From: Micromonospora sp. NBC_01699
GTDB taxonomy: Bacteria; Actinomycetota; Actinomycetes; Mycobacteriales; Micromonosporaceae
Assembly: GCF_036250065.1 (NCBI RefSeq)
Contig: NZ_CP109199.1
Span: 682,001 to 746,000, forward strand
Length of the DNA stretch: 64,000 bases
Direction: 5' to 3'
A program made the translations under genes and the position numbers. Each line of letters begins with the position of its first letter. Position 1 is the stretch's first letter. A model generated the notes under the pieces. That model saw only the letters and a program-made list of their open reading frames with translations. It was not told where the DNA came from and searched no databases. This document shows positions 47,185 through 56,200 of the stretch, in pieces.

Positions 47185-48638
47185 CCGGACACCTCCGCGG
47201 AGTCGGCTGCGGACAACCAGTTGACGATTCCCTCGACCGCGTCGCGGCAGCTACCGCAGCCGGTGGTGGCCCGGGTCGCGGCGACGACCTCGGCGACCGA
47301 CCGGGCGCCCGCCCGCCAGCAGCGCACCAGGGCGCCTTTGCGGACCGTGTTGCACTGGCAGACGGTCGCGGCGTCCGGCATCAGCGCGGGCGACTCGGCC
47401 GGGGTGCCGGACCGGTCGCCGAGGGCGCGGCCGAGCAGCAGCGAGCGGCGGTCGCTCGGCACCGGGGTGCCCCGGTCGAAGAGCTGGATGACGGTGCCGA
47501 CGGCCGGATTGTCACCGAGCATGATCGCTCCGGTCAGCCGTTCCCGGATGATCCGCAGCCGGGCGTACGTGCCCCGCGCCGGGTCGGCGAAGCTCAGCTC
47601 CTCGACCGCCGGCTCGGTTCCGTCGACGGGGGTCAGGTCACCCATCGCGGCGAGGTCGATCCCGGCCGCCTTGAGCCGGGTCACCGCTGCCTGTGGCCGG
47701 TAGCGGGCGCCGGCGGCGTCACCGGTCAGCACCCCGGCCAGCACCCCGGCCTGGGCCCAGGCGGGCGCCACCAGGCCGGTGAGCTGCCCTTCGTGCTGGG
47801 CGCAGTCGCCGATCGCGGAGATCCGTGGGTCGCTGGTGCGCAGCCGGTCGTCGACCACCACGCCCCGTTCGACGGCCAGCCCGGCGGCCCGCGCCAGCCC
47901 GGTGTCCGGCCGTACGCCGCAGGCCAGGACCAGCAGGTCGGCGGTGAGCCGTTGGCCGGTGGCGAGTTCCAGGGTGACCCGGTCGGGCTCGACCCGTACG
48001 GCGGTGGCGGAGGTGCCGAGGTGACTGGTGACGCCGAGTCCGGCCAGGGTCCGGGCCAGCACCGCTCCGGCGGCCGGGTCGAGTTGGCGGTCCATCAGGT
48101 GCCCGACCGGGTGGACCACCCGCACGTCGAGGCCGCGCGAGGCCAGGCCACGGGCCGCCTCCAGGCCGAGCAGGCCGCCGCCGAGCACCAGTGCGGTCCG
48201 CGCGCCGGTGGCGGCGGCGACGATCCGCCGGCAGTCGTCCAGCGTACGGAAGGCGACCACCCGTTCCGGCAGCCGATCCGGATCGGGTACGAGTCCGGGC
48301 AGCGGCGGCACCACCGCCCGACTGCCGGTGGCGAGTACGAGGTGGTCGTACTCGATGGTGTCGCCGCGGTCGGTGGTGACCGTCGCGGCCGCCGGGTCGA
48401 TCGCGGTGACGGTGGTTCCGGGGCGGATGTCGACGCCGTGGCCGGCGGCCTCGGTCAGCTCCACCTGCGTCTCGTCGATCTTGCCGGCGAGCAGGTTCGA
48501 CAGCATGATCCGGTTGTACGCCCGGTGCGGTTCGGCGCCCAGCACCACGATCTTCCGGTCCCCGTCGCGGGCCCGCAGCTCGCTGGCCAGCCGGGAGCCG
48601 GCCATGCCGTAGCCGACGACGACCACCCGCCCGGTCAT
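47181..48638 (-). CDS. NasB-like FAD/NAD(P) oxidoreductase with BFD [2Fe-2S] domain
   Basis: 485 residues. Two Rossmann folds (VVVGYGMAGSRLASELRAR and ALVLGGGLLGLEAARGLASR), then a C-terminal BFD-type [2Fe-2S] motif (CQCNTVRKG and TTGCGSC). It resembles the flavin half of NirB without the siroheme part, and the electron-transfer subunit NasB of assimilatory nitrate reductases. Coded directly between nitrate reductase and nirB, it most likely passes electrons from NAD(P)H to NasC. ATG overlaps the nasC stop by 4 bp. Confidence 0.88.
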   Translation of the reverse strand: MTGRVVVVGYGMAGSRLASELRARDGDRKIVVLGAEPHRAYNRIMLSNLLAGKIDETQVELTEAAGHGVDIRPGTTVTAIDPAAATVTTDRGDTIEYDHLVLATGSRAVVPPLPGLVPDPDRLPERVVAFRTLDDCRRIVAAATGARTALVLGGGLLGLEAARGLASRGLDVRVVHPVGHLMDRQLDPAAGAVLARTLAGLGVTSHLGTSATAVRVEPDRVTLELATGQRLTADLLVLACGVRPDTGLARAAGLAVERGVVVDDRLRTSDPRISAIGDCAQHEGQLTGLVAPAWAQAGVLAGVLTGDAAGARYRPQAAVTRLKAAGIDLAAMGDLTPVDGTEPAVEELSFADPARGTYARLRIIRERLTGAIMLGDNPAVGTVIQLFDRGTPVPSDRRSLLLGRALGDRSGTPAESPALMPDAATVCQCNTVRKGALVRCWRAGARSVAEVVAATRATTGCGSCRDAVEGIVNWLSAADSAEVSG

Positions 48639-50785
48639 GCCCGCTCCACCCGGACCGCGCAGACCTTGAACTCGGGCATCTTCGAGGTCGGGTCGAGCGC
48701 GTCGTTGGTCAGCGAGTTCGCCCGCGCCGCCCCGCCCCAGTGGAACGGGGCGAAGACCGTGTCGGCCCGGATCGTGTCGCTGACCCGGGCCGGTGCCCGC
48801 ATCTCACCGCGTCGACTGTGGACGGTGACCTCGTCCCCGTCGGCGATGCCGAGCCGGTGGGCCAGGTCCGGGTGGAGTTCGACGTACGCGTTCGGCGCGG
48901 CGGTCCGCAGCGACCCGATCCGCCGGGTCTGCGCACCGGACTGGTACTGGGCCAGCACCCGTCCGGTGGTCAGGTAGAGCGGATAGTCCGGGCTGACCTC
49001 CTCGGCGGCCGGCCGGTGCTCGACCGGCACGAACCGGGCCCGGCCGTCCGGGGTGGAAAACGACTCGGTGAACAGTCGCGGGGTGCCCGGCCGGTCCTGC
49101 GCCGGGCAGGGCCAGAACACCCCGTCCTCGGCGTCGATCCGCTCCCAGCTGACCCCCGCGTAGTCGGCGACGCCGCCGGCCGACGCCCGCCGCAACTCCT
49201 CGAAAACCAGCCGCGGATCCGCCGAAAATCCAGCCCCCGCCACCCGTTGCGGCTGGTTGTCTTCGAGTCGTCGGGCCAGTTCGGCGATCACCCACAGGTC
49301 GGTGCGGACCCCGACCGGTGGCGGGCGTACGGCCCGGCGCCGGAGCACCCGGCCCTCCAGGTTGGTCATCGTGCCGTCCTCCTCCGCCCACTGCGCGGTG
49401 GGCAGCACCACGTCGGCCATTGCCGCGGTCTCGGAGAGCACGAAGTCGGCGACCACCAGTAGGTCGAGATCGCCCAGCCGGCGCTGCACCCGACCGGCCC
49501 GGGGGGCGGAGACGACCGGGTTGGAGCCGAAGACCAGCAGTGCCCGCGGGCCGGTCGGGGAGCCGATCGAGTCGAGCAGTTCGTAGGCGGAGACGCCCGG
49601 ACCGGGCAGGTCGTCCGGGCGTACGCCCCAGACGCCGGCCACGTGCGCGCGGGCCGCCGGGTCGTCGATCCGCCGGTAGCCGGGCAACTGGTCGGCCTTC
49701 TGCCCGTGCTCGCGGCCACCCTGTCCGTTGCCCTGACCGGTCAGGCAGCCGTACCCGGAGCCGGGTCGGCCGGGCAGCCCGAGGGCGAGCGCGAGGTTGA
49801 CGAACGCGGTGACCGTGTCGACGCCCTTGGCGTGCTGCTCGGCGCCACGGGCGGTCAGGATGATGGCGGTGCCGGCGGTGCCGAGGGCCCGTGCCGCCGC
49901 CTCCAGGTCCGCCACCGGTACGCCGGAGAGCCGTTCGACCTGCGCCGGCCAGTAACCGGCGACGTTGCGGCGTACGGCGTCGAAGCCGTTGGTGCGGGTC
50001 TCGACGTAGTCCCGGTCGACCCAGCCCTCGGTGACGGCGATGTGCAGCAGGGCGTTGGCCACCGCCAGGTCGGTGCCCGGCATGGGTTGCAGGTGCAGGG
50101 TGGCCTGGCGGGCGGTGGCGGTGAGCCGGGGGTCGATCACGATCAGGTTGCCGCCGCGGGCCTTCTGCTCGACCAGGTAGCGCACCAGCGGTGGCATGGT
50201 CTCGGCGACGTTCGCCCCGACCAGCAGCAGGGTGTCCGCGCCGGCCAGGTCGGCCAGCGGGAACGGCAGGCCCCGGTCGATGCCGAAGGCCCGGTTTCCG
50301 GCGGCGGCGGCCGAGGACATGCAGAACCGGCCGTTGTAGTCGATGTTCCGGGTACGCAGCGCCACTCGGGCGAACTTGCCCAGCGCGTACGCCTTCTCGT
50401 TGGTCAGTCCGCCGCCGCCGAACACGGCGACCGAGTCGGGACCGTGTGCCGCCTGTAGCCCGGTGATGGTGCCGGCCACCCGGTCCAGCGCCTCGTCCCA
50501 GGTCGCCGGCCGGAGTTCGGCGGTGTCCGGGTCGCGCACGAGCGGGGTGGTCAGCCGGTCGGGGTGGTCGAGCAGTTCGGCGGCGGTCCAGCCCTTCTGG
50601 CACAGCCCGCCCCGGTTGGTGGGGAACTGCCGGGACCGGACCTCGATCCGTTCCGGTGTGGTGCGAAGCGTCATCCCGCATTGCAGCGCGCAGTACGGGC
50701 AGTGGGTGTCGACGTCCGGTGCTGGCATGGCTACGCCGGGTGTAAACGCACCGGGGTGCGTTCCGTCCCGCGCAAGGTCCGTCAT
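48635..50785 (-). CDS. nasC: assimilatory nitrate reductase catalytic subunit (molybdopterin oxidoreductase)
   Basis: 716 residues from ATG 50785; ATG 50725 is a shorter alternative. The [4Fe-4S] motif CPYCALQCG (about 29-37) with the distal Cys in GGLCQKGW, followed by Mo-bis-MGD domains (YNGRFCMSSAAAAGNRAFG, GCLTGQGNGQGGREHGQKAD) and the C-terminal MGD-binding barrel (RADTVFAPFHWGG). No Tat signal, so the enzyme is cytoplasmic and assimilatory. First gene of nasC-nasB-nirB-nirD-regulator. Confidence 0.93.
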   Translation of the reverse strand: MTDLARDGTHPGAFTPGVAMPAPDVDTHCPYCALQCGMTLRTTPERIEVRSRQFPTNRGGLCQKGWTAAELLDHPDRLTTPLVRDPDTAELRPATWDEALDRVAGTITGLQAAHGPDSVAVFGGGGLTNEKAYALGKFARVALRTRNIDYNGRFCMSSAAAAGNRAFGIDRGLPFPLADLAGADTLLLVGANVAETMPPLVRYLVEQKARGGNLIVIDPRLTATARQATLHLQPMPGTDLAVANALLHIAVTEGWVDRDYVETRTNGFDAVRRNVAGYWPAQVERLSGVPVADLEAAARALGTAGTAIILTARGAEQHAKGVDTVTAFVNLALALGLPGRPGSGYGCLTGQGNGQGGREHGQKADQLPGYRRIDDPAARAHVAGVWGVRPDDLPGPGVSAYELLDSIGSPTGPRALLVFGSNPVVSAPRAGRVQRRLGDLDLLVVADFVLSETAAMADVVLPTAQWAEEDGTMTNLEGRVLRRRAVRPPPVGVRTDLWVIAELARRLEDNQPQRVAGAGFSADPRLVFEELRRASAGGVADYAGVSWERIDAEDGVFWPCPAQDRPGTPRLFTESFSTPDGRARFVPVEHRPAAEEVSPDYPLYLTTGRVLAQYQSGAQTRRIGSLRTAAPNAYVELHPDLAHRLGIADGDEVTVHSRRGEMRAPARVSDTIRADTVFAPFHWGGAARANSLTNDALDPTSKMPEFKVCAVRVERA

Positions 50786-50807
50786 GTCCGAAGCGTGGAC
50801 GGGGGTG

Positions 50808-50845
50808 GTTTCGCGGCCGGGTCCCTTTTGTTTCGTGCCTGCTAA
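50808..50845 (-). promoter_or_regulatory. candidate GlnR binding array upstream of nasC
   Basis: Read on the minus strand: TTAGC, 6 nt, GAAAC, 6 nt, GACCC, 6 nt, GAAAC. The known actinobacterial GlnR site is gTnAC-n6-GaAAC repeated with n6. Both GaAAC boxes are perfect and 22 bp apart, while the gTnAC boxes are degenerate. GlnR commonly activates nas/nir genes under nitrogen limitation. Confidence 0.5.
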
Positions 50846-50890
50846 GAGGCGCTCACAGTACGTGTGGGTAGCGGGTTGGTTTGTCGGGTC

Positions 50891-50916
50891 TATAATATGG
50901 GAAAGTCGTCTCATAT
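50891..50916 (+). promoter_or_regulatory. TATAAT box inside an imperfect palindrome
   Basis: A consensus TATAAT (50891-50896) overlaps the palindrome ATATGGGA-N6-TCTCATAT (50895-50902 with 50909-50916, 7 of 8 bases). It sits just before the methyltransferase gene. A -35 at correct spacing was not found, so activation or repression at the palindrome is plausible. Confidence 0.5.
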
Positions 50917-50929
50917 TTTGGGAGAGCAG

Positions 50930-51631
50930 ATGAGCGTGGTGGACCTGTTCGAAGCCGCCGCCGGCACCTATGACCAGGCCAGACGCAGGTTGGTGCCATG
51001 CTTCGACGAGTTTTACGGCACGGCGATCGAGCTGGTGTCACCAACACTGCGGGCGGCGGCGGCCGACGGCCGTACGCCCGAGGTTCTCGATCTCGGAGCC
51101 GGCACCGGCCTGCTCTCGGCGCTCGTCGGCGCGGCCGTGCCCGGCGCCCGGATCACCCTGCTCGACGCCGCACCGGCGATGCTGGCGATCGCGGCCGACC
51201 ACCTGACCGCCCAGCGGGTCGCGCACACCGTCGAGGTGGCCGACCTGACCGCGCCGCTGCCCGCCGGCCCATACGACGCGGTGGTCACCGCGCTGGCCGT
51301 GCACCACCTGGACGACGCCGGGAAGAGGGCGCTCTACCGGCGGATACACGACGTGCTCCGGCCCGGCGGAGTGTTCGTCAACGCCGAGCAGGTGGCCGGA
51401 CCCACCCCCGAACTCGACCGGCGGTACGCCGAGGTCTGGCTGGCCCAGATCACCGCCCTCGGCTCGGACCGGGCGGAAATCGACGCCGCCCACCACCGGA
51501 TGTCCTACGACCGTCCCGCCCCGGTCACCGCCCAGTGCACCTGGCTCACCGAAGCCGGCTTCACCAACGTCGACTGCTTCTTCAAATCCTGGCGCTTCGC
51601 CGTCCTCGGCGCCCACCGCCCCACCCCGTAG
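50930..51631 (+). CDS. class I SAM-dependent methyltransferase (UbiE-like)
   Basis: 233 residues from ATG 50930 (GGAGAG at 50921-50926); longer in-frame readings run through the operator. Motif I is VLDLGAGTGLLSALVGAA (about 48-65), then LLDAAPAMLAIAA, and AVHHLDDAGKRALYRRIHDVL precedes LRPGGVFVNAE. The closest type is UbiE/Methyltransf_25 small-molecule methylation. The substrate is unknown. It stands alone between the divergent nas operon and narK. Confidence 0.9.
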   Translation: MSVVDLFEAAAGTYDQARRRLVPCFDEFYGTAIELVSPTLRAAAADGRTPEVLDLGAGTGLLSALVGAAVPGARITLLDAAPAMLAIAADHLTAQRVAHTVEVADLTAPLPAGPYDAVVTALAVHHLDDAGKRALYRRIHDVLRPGGVFVNAEQVAGPTPELDRRYAEVWLAQITALGSDRAEIDAAHHRMSYDRPAPVTAQCTWLTEAGFTNVDCFFKSWRFAVLGAHRPTP

Positions 51632-51645
51632 ACCCCACTCGGGTA

Positions 51646-51686
51646 GAGAAAGAGTCGTTGTCGGGGCGGGAAAGCCACTCTTTCTC
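51646..51686 (+). terminator. long hairpin after the methyltransferase gene
   Basis: GAGAAAGAGT (51646-51655) pairs with ACTCTTTCTC (51677-51686); an outer CCCACT/AGTGGG pair encloses it, and GTTGTCG/CGACAAC gives an alternative inner or outer pairing. It starts 15 bp after the stop and would end that transcript. The purine-rich arms are unlike the surrounding GC-rich DNA. Confidence 0.65.
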
Positions 51687-51836
51687 GACAACAGTGGGCG
51701 GGTCGCCGGGGGGTTCTCACGGGTGGGGGGTGGGGGTGGTGCGGGGATGGTTGCGGGGTGGACGCCTGACGTGAATCGTCCGGAAACCGATTGCGCCTAG
51801 CTTCTGGCTCGTCCCCCAACGAGAAGGAGCCGGCCC

Positions 51837-53357
51837 GTGAGCACAGCCTCCACCACGGCGGACGCCGAAGAGGTTCCGGCGGCCCCGCCGGCACCCGTGG
51901 GTACGCGACCGCCGGTTGCCGGACCGGGACCCGTGGCAACACCGCCGGTCGCCGGACCGGGACCCGTGGCAACCCCCGCCCGTCGGCACCGGATCGACGA
52001 CTGGCGTCCGGAGGACCCGACCTTCTGGCGGGTGACCGGTGCGGCCGTAGCCCGGCGCAACCTTGTCTTCTCCGTCTTCTCCGAGCACGTCGGCTTCTCC
52101 GTCTGGAGTCTCTGGTCGGTGCTGGTGCTCTTCCTCGGCCCCGAGTACGGCATCGACCCGGCCGGGAAGTTCCTGCTCACTGCCGTACCGACGGCGCTGG
52201 GGGCGGTGCTGCGGCTGCCCTACACGTTCGCGGTCGGGGTCTTCGGGGGCAGGAACTGGACCGTGATCAGCGCCGCCCTGCTGCTCCTGCCGACGATCCC
52301 GATGACGATCCTGATCGAACCCGGCGTCTCGTACGGGACGCTGATGGTGCTCGCCTGTCTCGCCGGGGTCGGCGGCGGCAACTTCGCCTCCTCGATGGCG
52401 AACATCAACCTGTTCTATCCCGACCGGCACAAGGGCTGGGCGCTCGGCCTGAACGCGGGCGGCGGCAACCTCGGCGTACCGGCGGTGCAGCTCGTCGGGC
52501 TGCTGGTGCTGGCGATGACGGGAACCGCGTACCCCCGGCTGGTCCCGGCGGTCTACCTGCCGCTGATCGTGCTGGCCGCGCTGCTCGCCGCGCGGTACAT
52601 GGACAACATCTCACCGGCGGCGACCGGGCGCGACGGGTCGGCCGGTGCACCGGGTCAGGGTGGCGTGCACAGTGAGCGGGGGGCGATGCGGGAGGTGGCC
52701 CGGGACCCGCACACCTGGATCATGTCCTTCCTCTATATCGGGACGTTCGGCTCGTTCATCGGGTTCGGCTTCGCCTTCGGGCAGGTGCTTCAGGTGCAGT
52801 TCGGCGATCGGTTCGCCACCCCGCTGGACGCCGCGTACCTCACCTTCCTGGGGCCGCTGGTCGGCTCGCTGATCCGGCCACTGGGTGGGTACCTTGCCGA
52901 CCGGTGGGGCGGTGCGCGGGTCACCTGCTGGAACTTCGTGGCGATGGCGCTCGGCGCCGGCGTGGTGCTCTACGCCTCCGGACGCGGTTCACTGTCGCTG
53001 TACCTGGTCGGCTTCATCGCCCTGTTCGTCTTCTCCGGCATCGGCAACGGTTCCACGTACAAGATGATCCCGGCGATCTTCCGGGCCCGGGCCCGGATCG
53101 CCGCCGGGATGCTGGCCGAGGTCCCGGCCGAGGCGGCGCGGCGGGCGGTGCGGCTGGCCGGGGCGTTGATCGGGATCGCCGGTGCGGTCGGCGCGTTCGG
53201 GGGAGTGCTGGTCAACATCGCCTTCCGGCAGTCGTTCCTGACCTATCGCACGGCCGACGCCGCATACGTCAGCTTCATCGCCTGCTATTTGCTCTGTGTC
53301 GTCGTCACCTGGGCGGTCTACCTCCGGTCGTCGCCCCGCCGACTGTCGGGCGTGTGA
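51837..53357 (+). CDS. narK: MFS nitrate/nitrite transporter
   Basis: 506 residues, GTG start with AAGGAG about 9 nt upstream. Twelve hydrophobic segments. The nitrate signature is present twice, GGGNFASSMANINLFYPDRH and GIGNGSTYKMIP, together with KGWALGLNAGGGNLG. It imports nitrate or exports nitrite for the nas/nir genes. The first 65 residues are a Pro/Ala-rich cytoplasmic extension containing an 11-residue duplication coded by a 33-bp direct repeat (51911-51943, 51944-51976). Confidence 0.94.
   Translation: MSTASTTADAEEVPAAPPAPVGTRPPVAGPGPVATPPVAGPGPVATPARRHRIDDWRPEDPTFWRVTGAAVARRNLVFSVFSEHVGFSVWSLWSVLVLFLGPEYGIDPAGKFLLTAVPTALGAVLRLPYTFAVGVFGGRNWTVISAALLLLPTIPMTILIEPGVSYGTLMVLACLAGVGGGNFASSMANINLFYPDRHKGWALGLNAGGGNLGVPAVQLVGLLVLAMTGTAYPRLVPAVYLPLIVLAALLAARYMDNISPAATGRDGSAGAPGQGGVHSERGAMREVARDPHTWIMSFLYIGTFGSFIGFGFAFGQVLQVQFGDRFATPLDAAYLTFLGPLVGSLIRPLGGYLADRWGGARVTCWNFVAMALGAGVVLYASGRGSLSLYLVGFIALFVFSGIGNGSTYKMIPAIFRARARIAAGMLAEVPAEAARRAVRLAGALIGIAGAVGAFGGVLVNIAFRQSFLTYRTADAAYVSFIACYLLCVVVTWAVYLRSSPRRLSGV
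51911..51976 (+). repeat. 33-bp direct repeat in the narK N-terminal extension
   Basis: Two adjacent 33-bp units differ at only two or three bases and encode PVAGPGPVATP twice. They lie before the first membrane segment. Confidence 0.85.
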
Positions 53358-53503
53358 GCGGGCCGGGTGCGGGCCGTTGCGACGGGTGTGATTGGCTAGG
53401 CGGGTGCGATCAGACTGCGGCTGGTGACCGGAGGGCCAATCTGACCGGCCGGTGTCCACCGGCGGGCGCGGCGGCCGGCCGGTGGCGATCCGTGGCCCCC
53501 GTT

Positions 53504-53533
53504 TTGACCGCGTGCGGGCCGGAAGAGTAACAT
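53504..53533 (+). promoter_or_regulatory. promoter of rplM-rpsI
   Basis: TTGACC (53504-53509), an 18-bp spacer and TAACAT (53528-53533) make the best housekeeping-type promoter in the window. It lies about 110 bp before rplM in the 289-bp gap after narK, which otherwise shows nothing. Confidence 0.65.
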
Positions 53534-53646
53534 CGCCTGCTGTTGTGTGACAGCCGAGGGCGTGCCCCATCAGGTACGCTTGGTCGTTCGTGCGCGCCTG
53601 GTGACCGGTGCGTGACCCCAGACCGACGACGAGACAAGGTAGACCT

Positions 53647-54090
53647 GTGCGTACGTACAGCCCGAAGCCGGGTGAGATCGAGCGTCAGTGGCACGTTATC
53701 GACGCCGCTGATGTCGTGCTGGGCCGTCTGGCCACCCACGCTGCCACGTTGCTGCGTGGCAAGCACAAGCCCACTTTCGCGCCGCACGTCGACACCGGTG
53801 ACTTCGTCGTCGTTGTGAACGCGGGCAAGGTCGCGCTGACCGGTAACAAGCGGCAGACCAAGATCGCTTACCGCCACTCCGGCTACCCGGGCGGCCTCAA
53901 GCAGGTCCGCTACGAGGAGCTGCTGGCCAAGCGCCCCGAGCAGGCCATCGAGCTGGCCGTCAAGGGCATGCTCCCGCACAACAAGCTCGGCCGGCAGCTG
54001 ATCAAGAAGCTGAAGGTCTACCCCGGTGCCGAGCACCCGCACATCGCGCAGGCGCCGGTGCCGTTCGAGATCAAGCAGATCGCGCAGTGA
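53647..54090 (+). CDS. rplM: 50S ribosomal protein L13
   Basis: 147 residues from GTG 53647 ([20 protein letters not shown]), exactly the family length; the upstream in-frame ATG 53608 is not needed. L13 is an early assembly protein of the large subunit. [19 protein letters not shown] is a clear family stretch. rpsI follows with overlap or a 20-bp gap. Confidence 0.97.
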   Translation: MRTYSPKPGEIERQWHVIDAADVVLGRLATHAATLLRGKHKPTFAPHVDTGDFVVVVNAGKVALTGNKRQTKIAYRHSGYPGGLKQVRYEELLAKRPEQAIELAVKGMLPHNKLGRQLIKKLKVYPGAEHPHIAQAPVPFEIKQIAQ

Positions 54091-54110
54091 GCGCGGACGA
54101 AGGAATCAGC

Positions 54111-54605
54111 ATGACCGACACCATCGAGGCCGAGCCCACGCCGGTCGTCGAGACCGAGTCTCCCGCCGAGACCGAGACCGCCGCTCCGGCCGCCCCGGTT
54201 GCCCGTAGCCCCCGCGGTGACCGCCCGATCCAGACCGTCGGCCGCCGCAAGCAGGCCATCGTCCGGGTCCGCATCATCCCCGGCAGCGGCAAGATCACCT
54301 GCAACGGGCGCGAGCTCGAAGCCTACTTCCCGAGCAAGGTCCACCAGCAGCTCATCAAGGAGCCGCTGGTCACCTCCGAGAAGACCGAGCAGTTCGACGT
54401 GATCGCGAACCTTCGCGGCGGCGGCACCACCGGCCAGGCCGGCGCGCTGCGCCTCGGCATCGCCCGGGCGCTGATCGTCAACGAGCCCGACGACCGCCCG
54501 GCGCTGAAGAAGGCCGGCTTCCTCACCCGGGACGCCCGGGTCAAGGAAAGCAAGAAGTACGGCCTCAAGAAGGCCCGTAAGGCGCCTCAGTACTCCAAGC
54601 GCTGA
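54111..54605 (+). CDS. rpsI: 30S ribosomal protein S9
   Basis: 164 residues from ATG 54111 (AAGGA 6 nt upstream). A GTG at 54087 overlaps the rplM stop and would add 8 residues. The acidic N-terminal extension (about 1-38) is typical for actinobacteria. The core [20 protein letters not shown] and the C-terminal [17 protein letters not shown], which reaches the P site, are canonical. Confidence 0.97.
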   Translation: MTDTIEAEPTPVVETESPAETETAAPAAPVARSPRGDRPIQTVGRRKQAIVRVRIIPGSGKITCNGRELEAYFPSKVHQQLIKEPLVTSEKTEQFDVIANLRGGGTTGQAGALRLGIARALIVNEPDDRPALKKAGFLTRDARVKESKKYGLKKARKAPQYSKR

Positions 54606-54637
54606 TCATCAGCTTCACCCCCTTGCACGTCTGACGG

Positions 54638-54681
54638 ACGGCCGGGTCCGCCTCCCCTCGCGCGGTGGCGGGTCCGGCCGT
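54638..54681 (+). terminator. intrinsic terminator after rpsI
   Basis: ACGGCCGG-GT-CCGCC (54638-54652) pairs with GGCGG-GT-CCGGCCGT (54667-54681), a 13-bp stem with one 2x2 internal loop, followed by TCGTATTTTT. It separates rpsI from glmM. Confidence 0.85.
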
Positions 54682-54722
54682 TCGTATTTTTCCAATGGTC
54701 TGCTTCCCGGAGGTACTCGCGC

Positions 54723-56078
54723 ATGGGCCGGTTGTTCGGCACGGATGGCGTACGTGGACGTGCGAACGCCGATCTGACCCCCGAGTTGGCGCTCGCGGTC
54801 GCCGTCGCGGCCGCCCACACCCTCGCCGAGTCCGATCTCAGCCACCGGCCGCTGGCCGTGGTGGGGCGGGACACCCGGGCCAGCGGCGAGATGCTGGAGG
54901 CGGCCGTGGTGGCCGGCCTGGCCAGCGCGGGCGCCAACGTCGTACGGGTCGGCGTGCTGCCCACCCCGGCGGTGGCGTACCTGGTCGCGGAGACCAAGGC
55001 GGACCTGGGCGTGATGCTCTCCGCCTCGCACAACCCGATGCCGGACAACGGGATCAAGCTCTTCGCGGCCGGTGGCAACAAGCTGCCCGACGAGGTCGAG
55101 CTGAAGATCGAGGCGGCCATCGAGGCGAACGGCTCGTCCGCCTGGAACCGGCCCACCGGCGCCGGTGTCGGCCGGGTGCACGACCTGCTCGACGGCGCCG
55201 ACCACTACATCCAGCACCTGGTCGGGAGCATGTCGCACCGGCTGGAGGGGCTCAAGGTGGTGGTCGACTGCGCCAACGGCGCCGCCTCCGACCTGGCCCC
55301 GGTGGCGTACCGGGAGGCCGGCGCCGAGGTGGTCGCGATCCACGCCGAGCCGGACGGGATCAACATCAACGAGGACTGCGGGTCGAACCACCTGGCCCGG
55401 CTCCAGGCCGCGGTGGTCGAGCACGGGGCGGACCTCGGCATCGCGCACGACGGCGACGCCGACCGGTGCGTCGCGGTGACCGCCGACGGCGAGGAGGTCG
55501 ACGGCGACCAGATCCTGGGCATCCTCGCCCTGGCCATGCGCGACGCCGGCACGCTGATCGCGGACACCGTGGTCGCGACCGTGATGAGCAACCTCGGGCT
55601 GCGCATCGCCATGTCCCACGAGGGCATCCGGCTGATCGAGACCAAGGTCGGCGACCGGTACGTGCTGGAGGAACTGCGCGCCTCCGGGCTGGCCCTCGGC
55701 GGCGAGCAGAGCGGGCACATCGTGCTGCCCGAGTACGCCACCACCGGCGACGGCCTGCTCACCGCACTTCAGGTGATGTCCCGGATGGCCGCCACCGGAC
55801 GTACGCTCGCCGACCTCGCGTCGGTCGTGGTGAAGCTGCCACAGGTGCTGATCAACGTGCCGGTCGGTGACCGTACCGTCGGCGCGGGCGCCCCCGCCGT
55901 ACTGGGCGCGGTGGAGCTGGCCGAGGCCGAACTAGGCGAAACCGGACGGGTGCTGCTCCGGCCGTCGGGCACCGAACCGCTGGTCCGGGTGATGGTCGAG
56001 GCCGCCACCCAGGAGATCGCGCAGACGGTGGCCGAGCGGATCGCGGCCGAGGTACGTACCGCCAGCCCGGTCGCCTGA
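54723..56078 (+). CDS. glmM: phosphoglucosamine mutase
   Basis: 451 residues. Converts glucosamine-6-phosphate to glucosamine-1-phosphate for peptidoglycan. The phosphoserine loop [11 protein letters not shown] (about 100), metal loop DGDADRC (about 243), sugar-binding GGEQSGHI (about 326) and phosphate-binding [12 protein letters not shown] (about 417) are all present. ATG has GGAGG 10 nt upstream. Its usual partner glmS is 2.8 kb downstream, interrupted by two minus-strand genes. Confidence 0.97.
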   Translation: MGRLFGTDGVRGRANADLTPELALAVAVAAAHTLAESDLSHRPLAVVGRDTRASGEMLEAAVVAGLASAGANVVRVGVLPTPAVAYLVAETKADLGVMLSASHNPMPDNGIKLFAAGGNKLPDEVELKIEAAIEANGSSAWNRPTGAGVGRVHDLLDGADHYIQHLVGSMSHRLEGLKVVVDCANGAASDLAPVAYREAGAEVVAIHAEPDGININEDCGSNHLARLQAAVVEHGADLGIAHDGDADRCVAVTADGEEVDGDQILGILALAMRDAGTLIADTVVATVMSNLGLRIAMSHEGIRLIETKVGDRYVLEELRASGLALGGEQSGHIVLPEYATTGDGLLTALQVMSRMAATGRTLADLASVVVKLPQVLINVPVGDRTVGAGAPAVLGAVELAEAELGETGRVLLRPSGTEPLVRVMVEAATQEIAQTVAERIAAEVRTASPVA

Positions 56079-56107
56079 CGAGCACCGGTCGCCCGCCGAG
56101 GACCGGT

Positions 56108-56167
56108 CCCGTCGTGCGCGGGGCCGGCCCGTCGTGCGCGGGGCCGGCCCGTCGTGCGCGGGGCCGG
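56108..56167. repeat. 20-bp tandem repeat, three identical units
   Basis: CCCGTCGTGCGCGGGGCCGG is repeated without a mismatch at 56108, 56128 and 56148, between the convergent glmM and aminotransferase genes. Each unit contains GCGCGGGGCCGG and can fold on its neighbours, so it may act as a terminator. Confidence 0.85.
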
Positions 56168-56200
56168 CCCGTGATCGGCGGGTCGGGCCCCTGACCGGCG

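Noticed and set aside
51750-51787. Full GlnR array before narK
   Set aside because: Only one GAAAC box is perfect; the other boxes at the required spacing (GTTGC, GACGC, TGAAT) match poorly, so it is mentioned only as a weak possibility.
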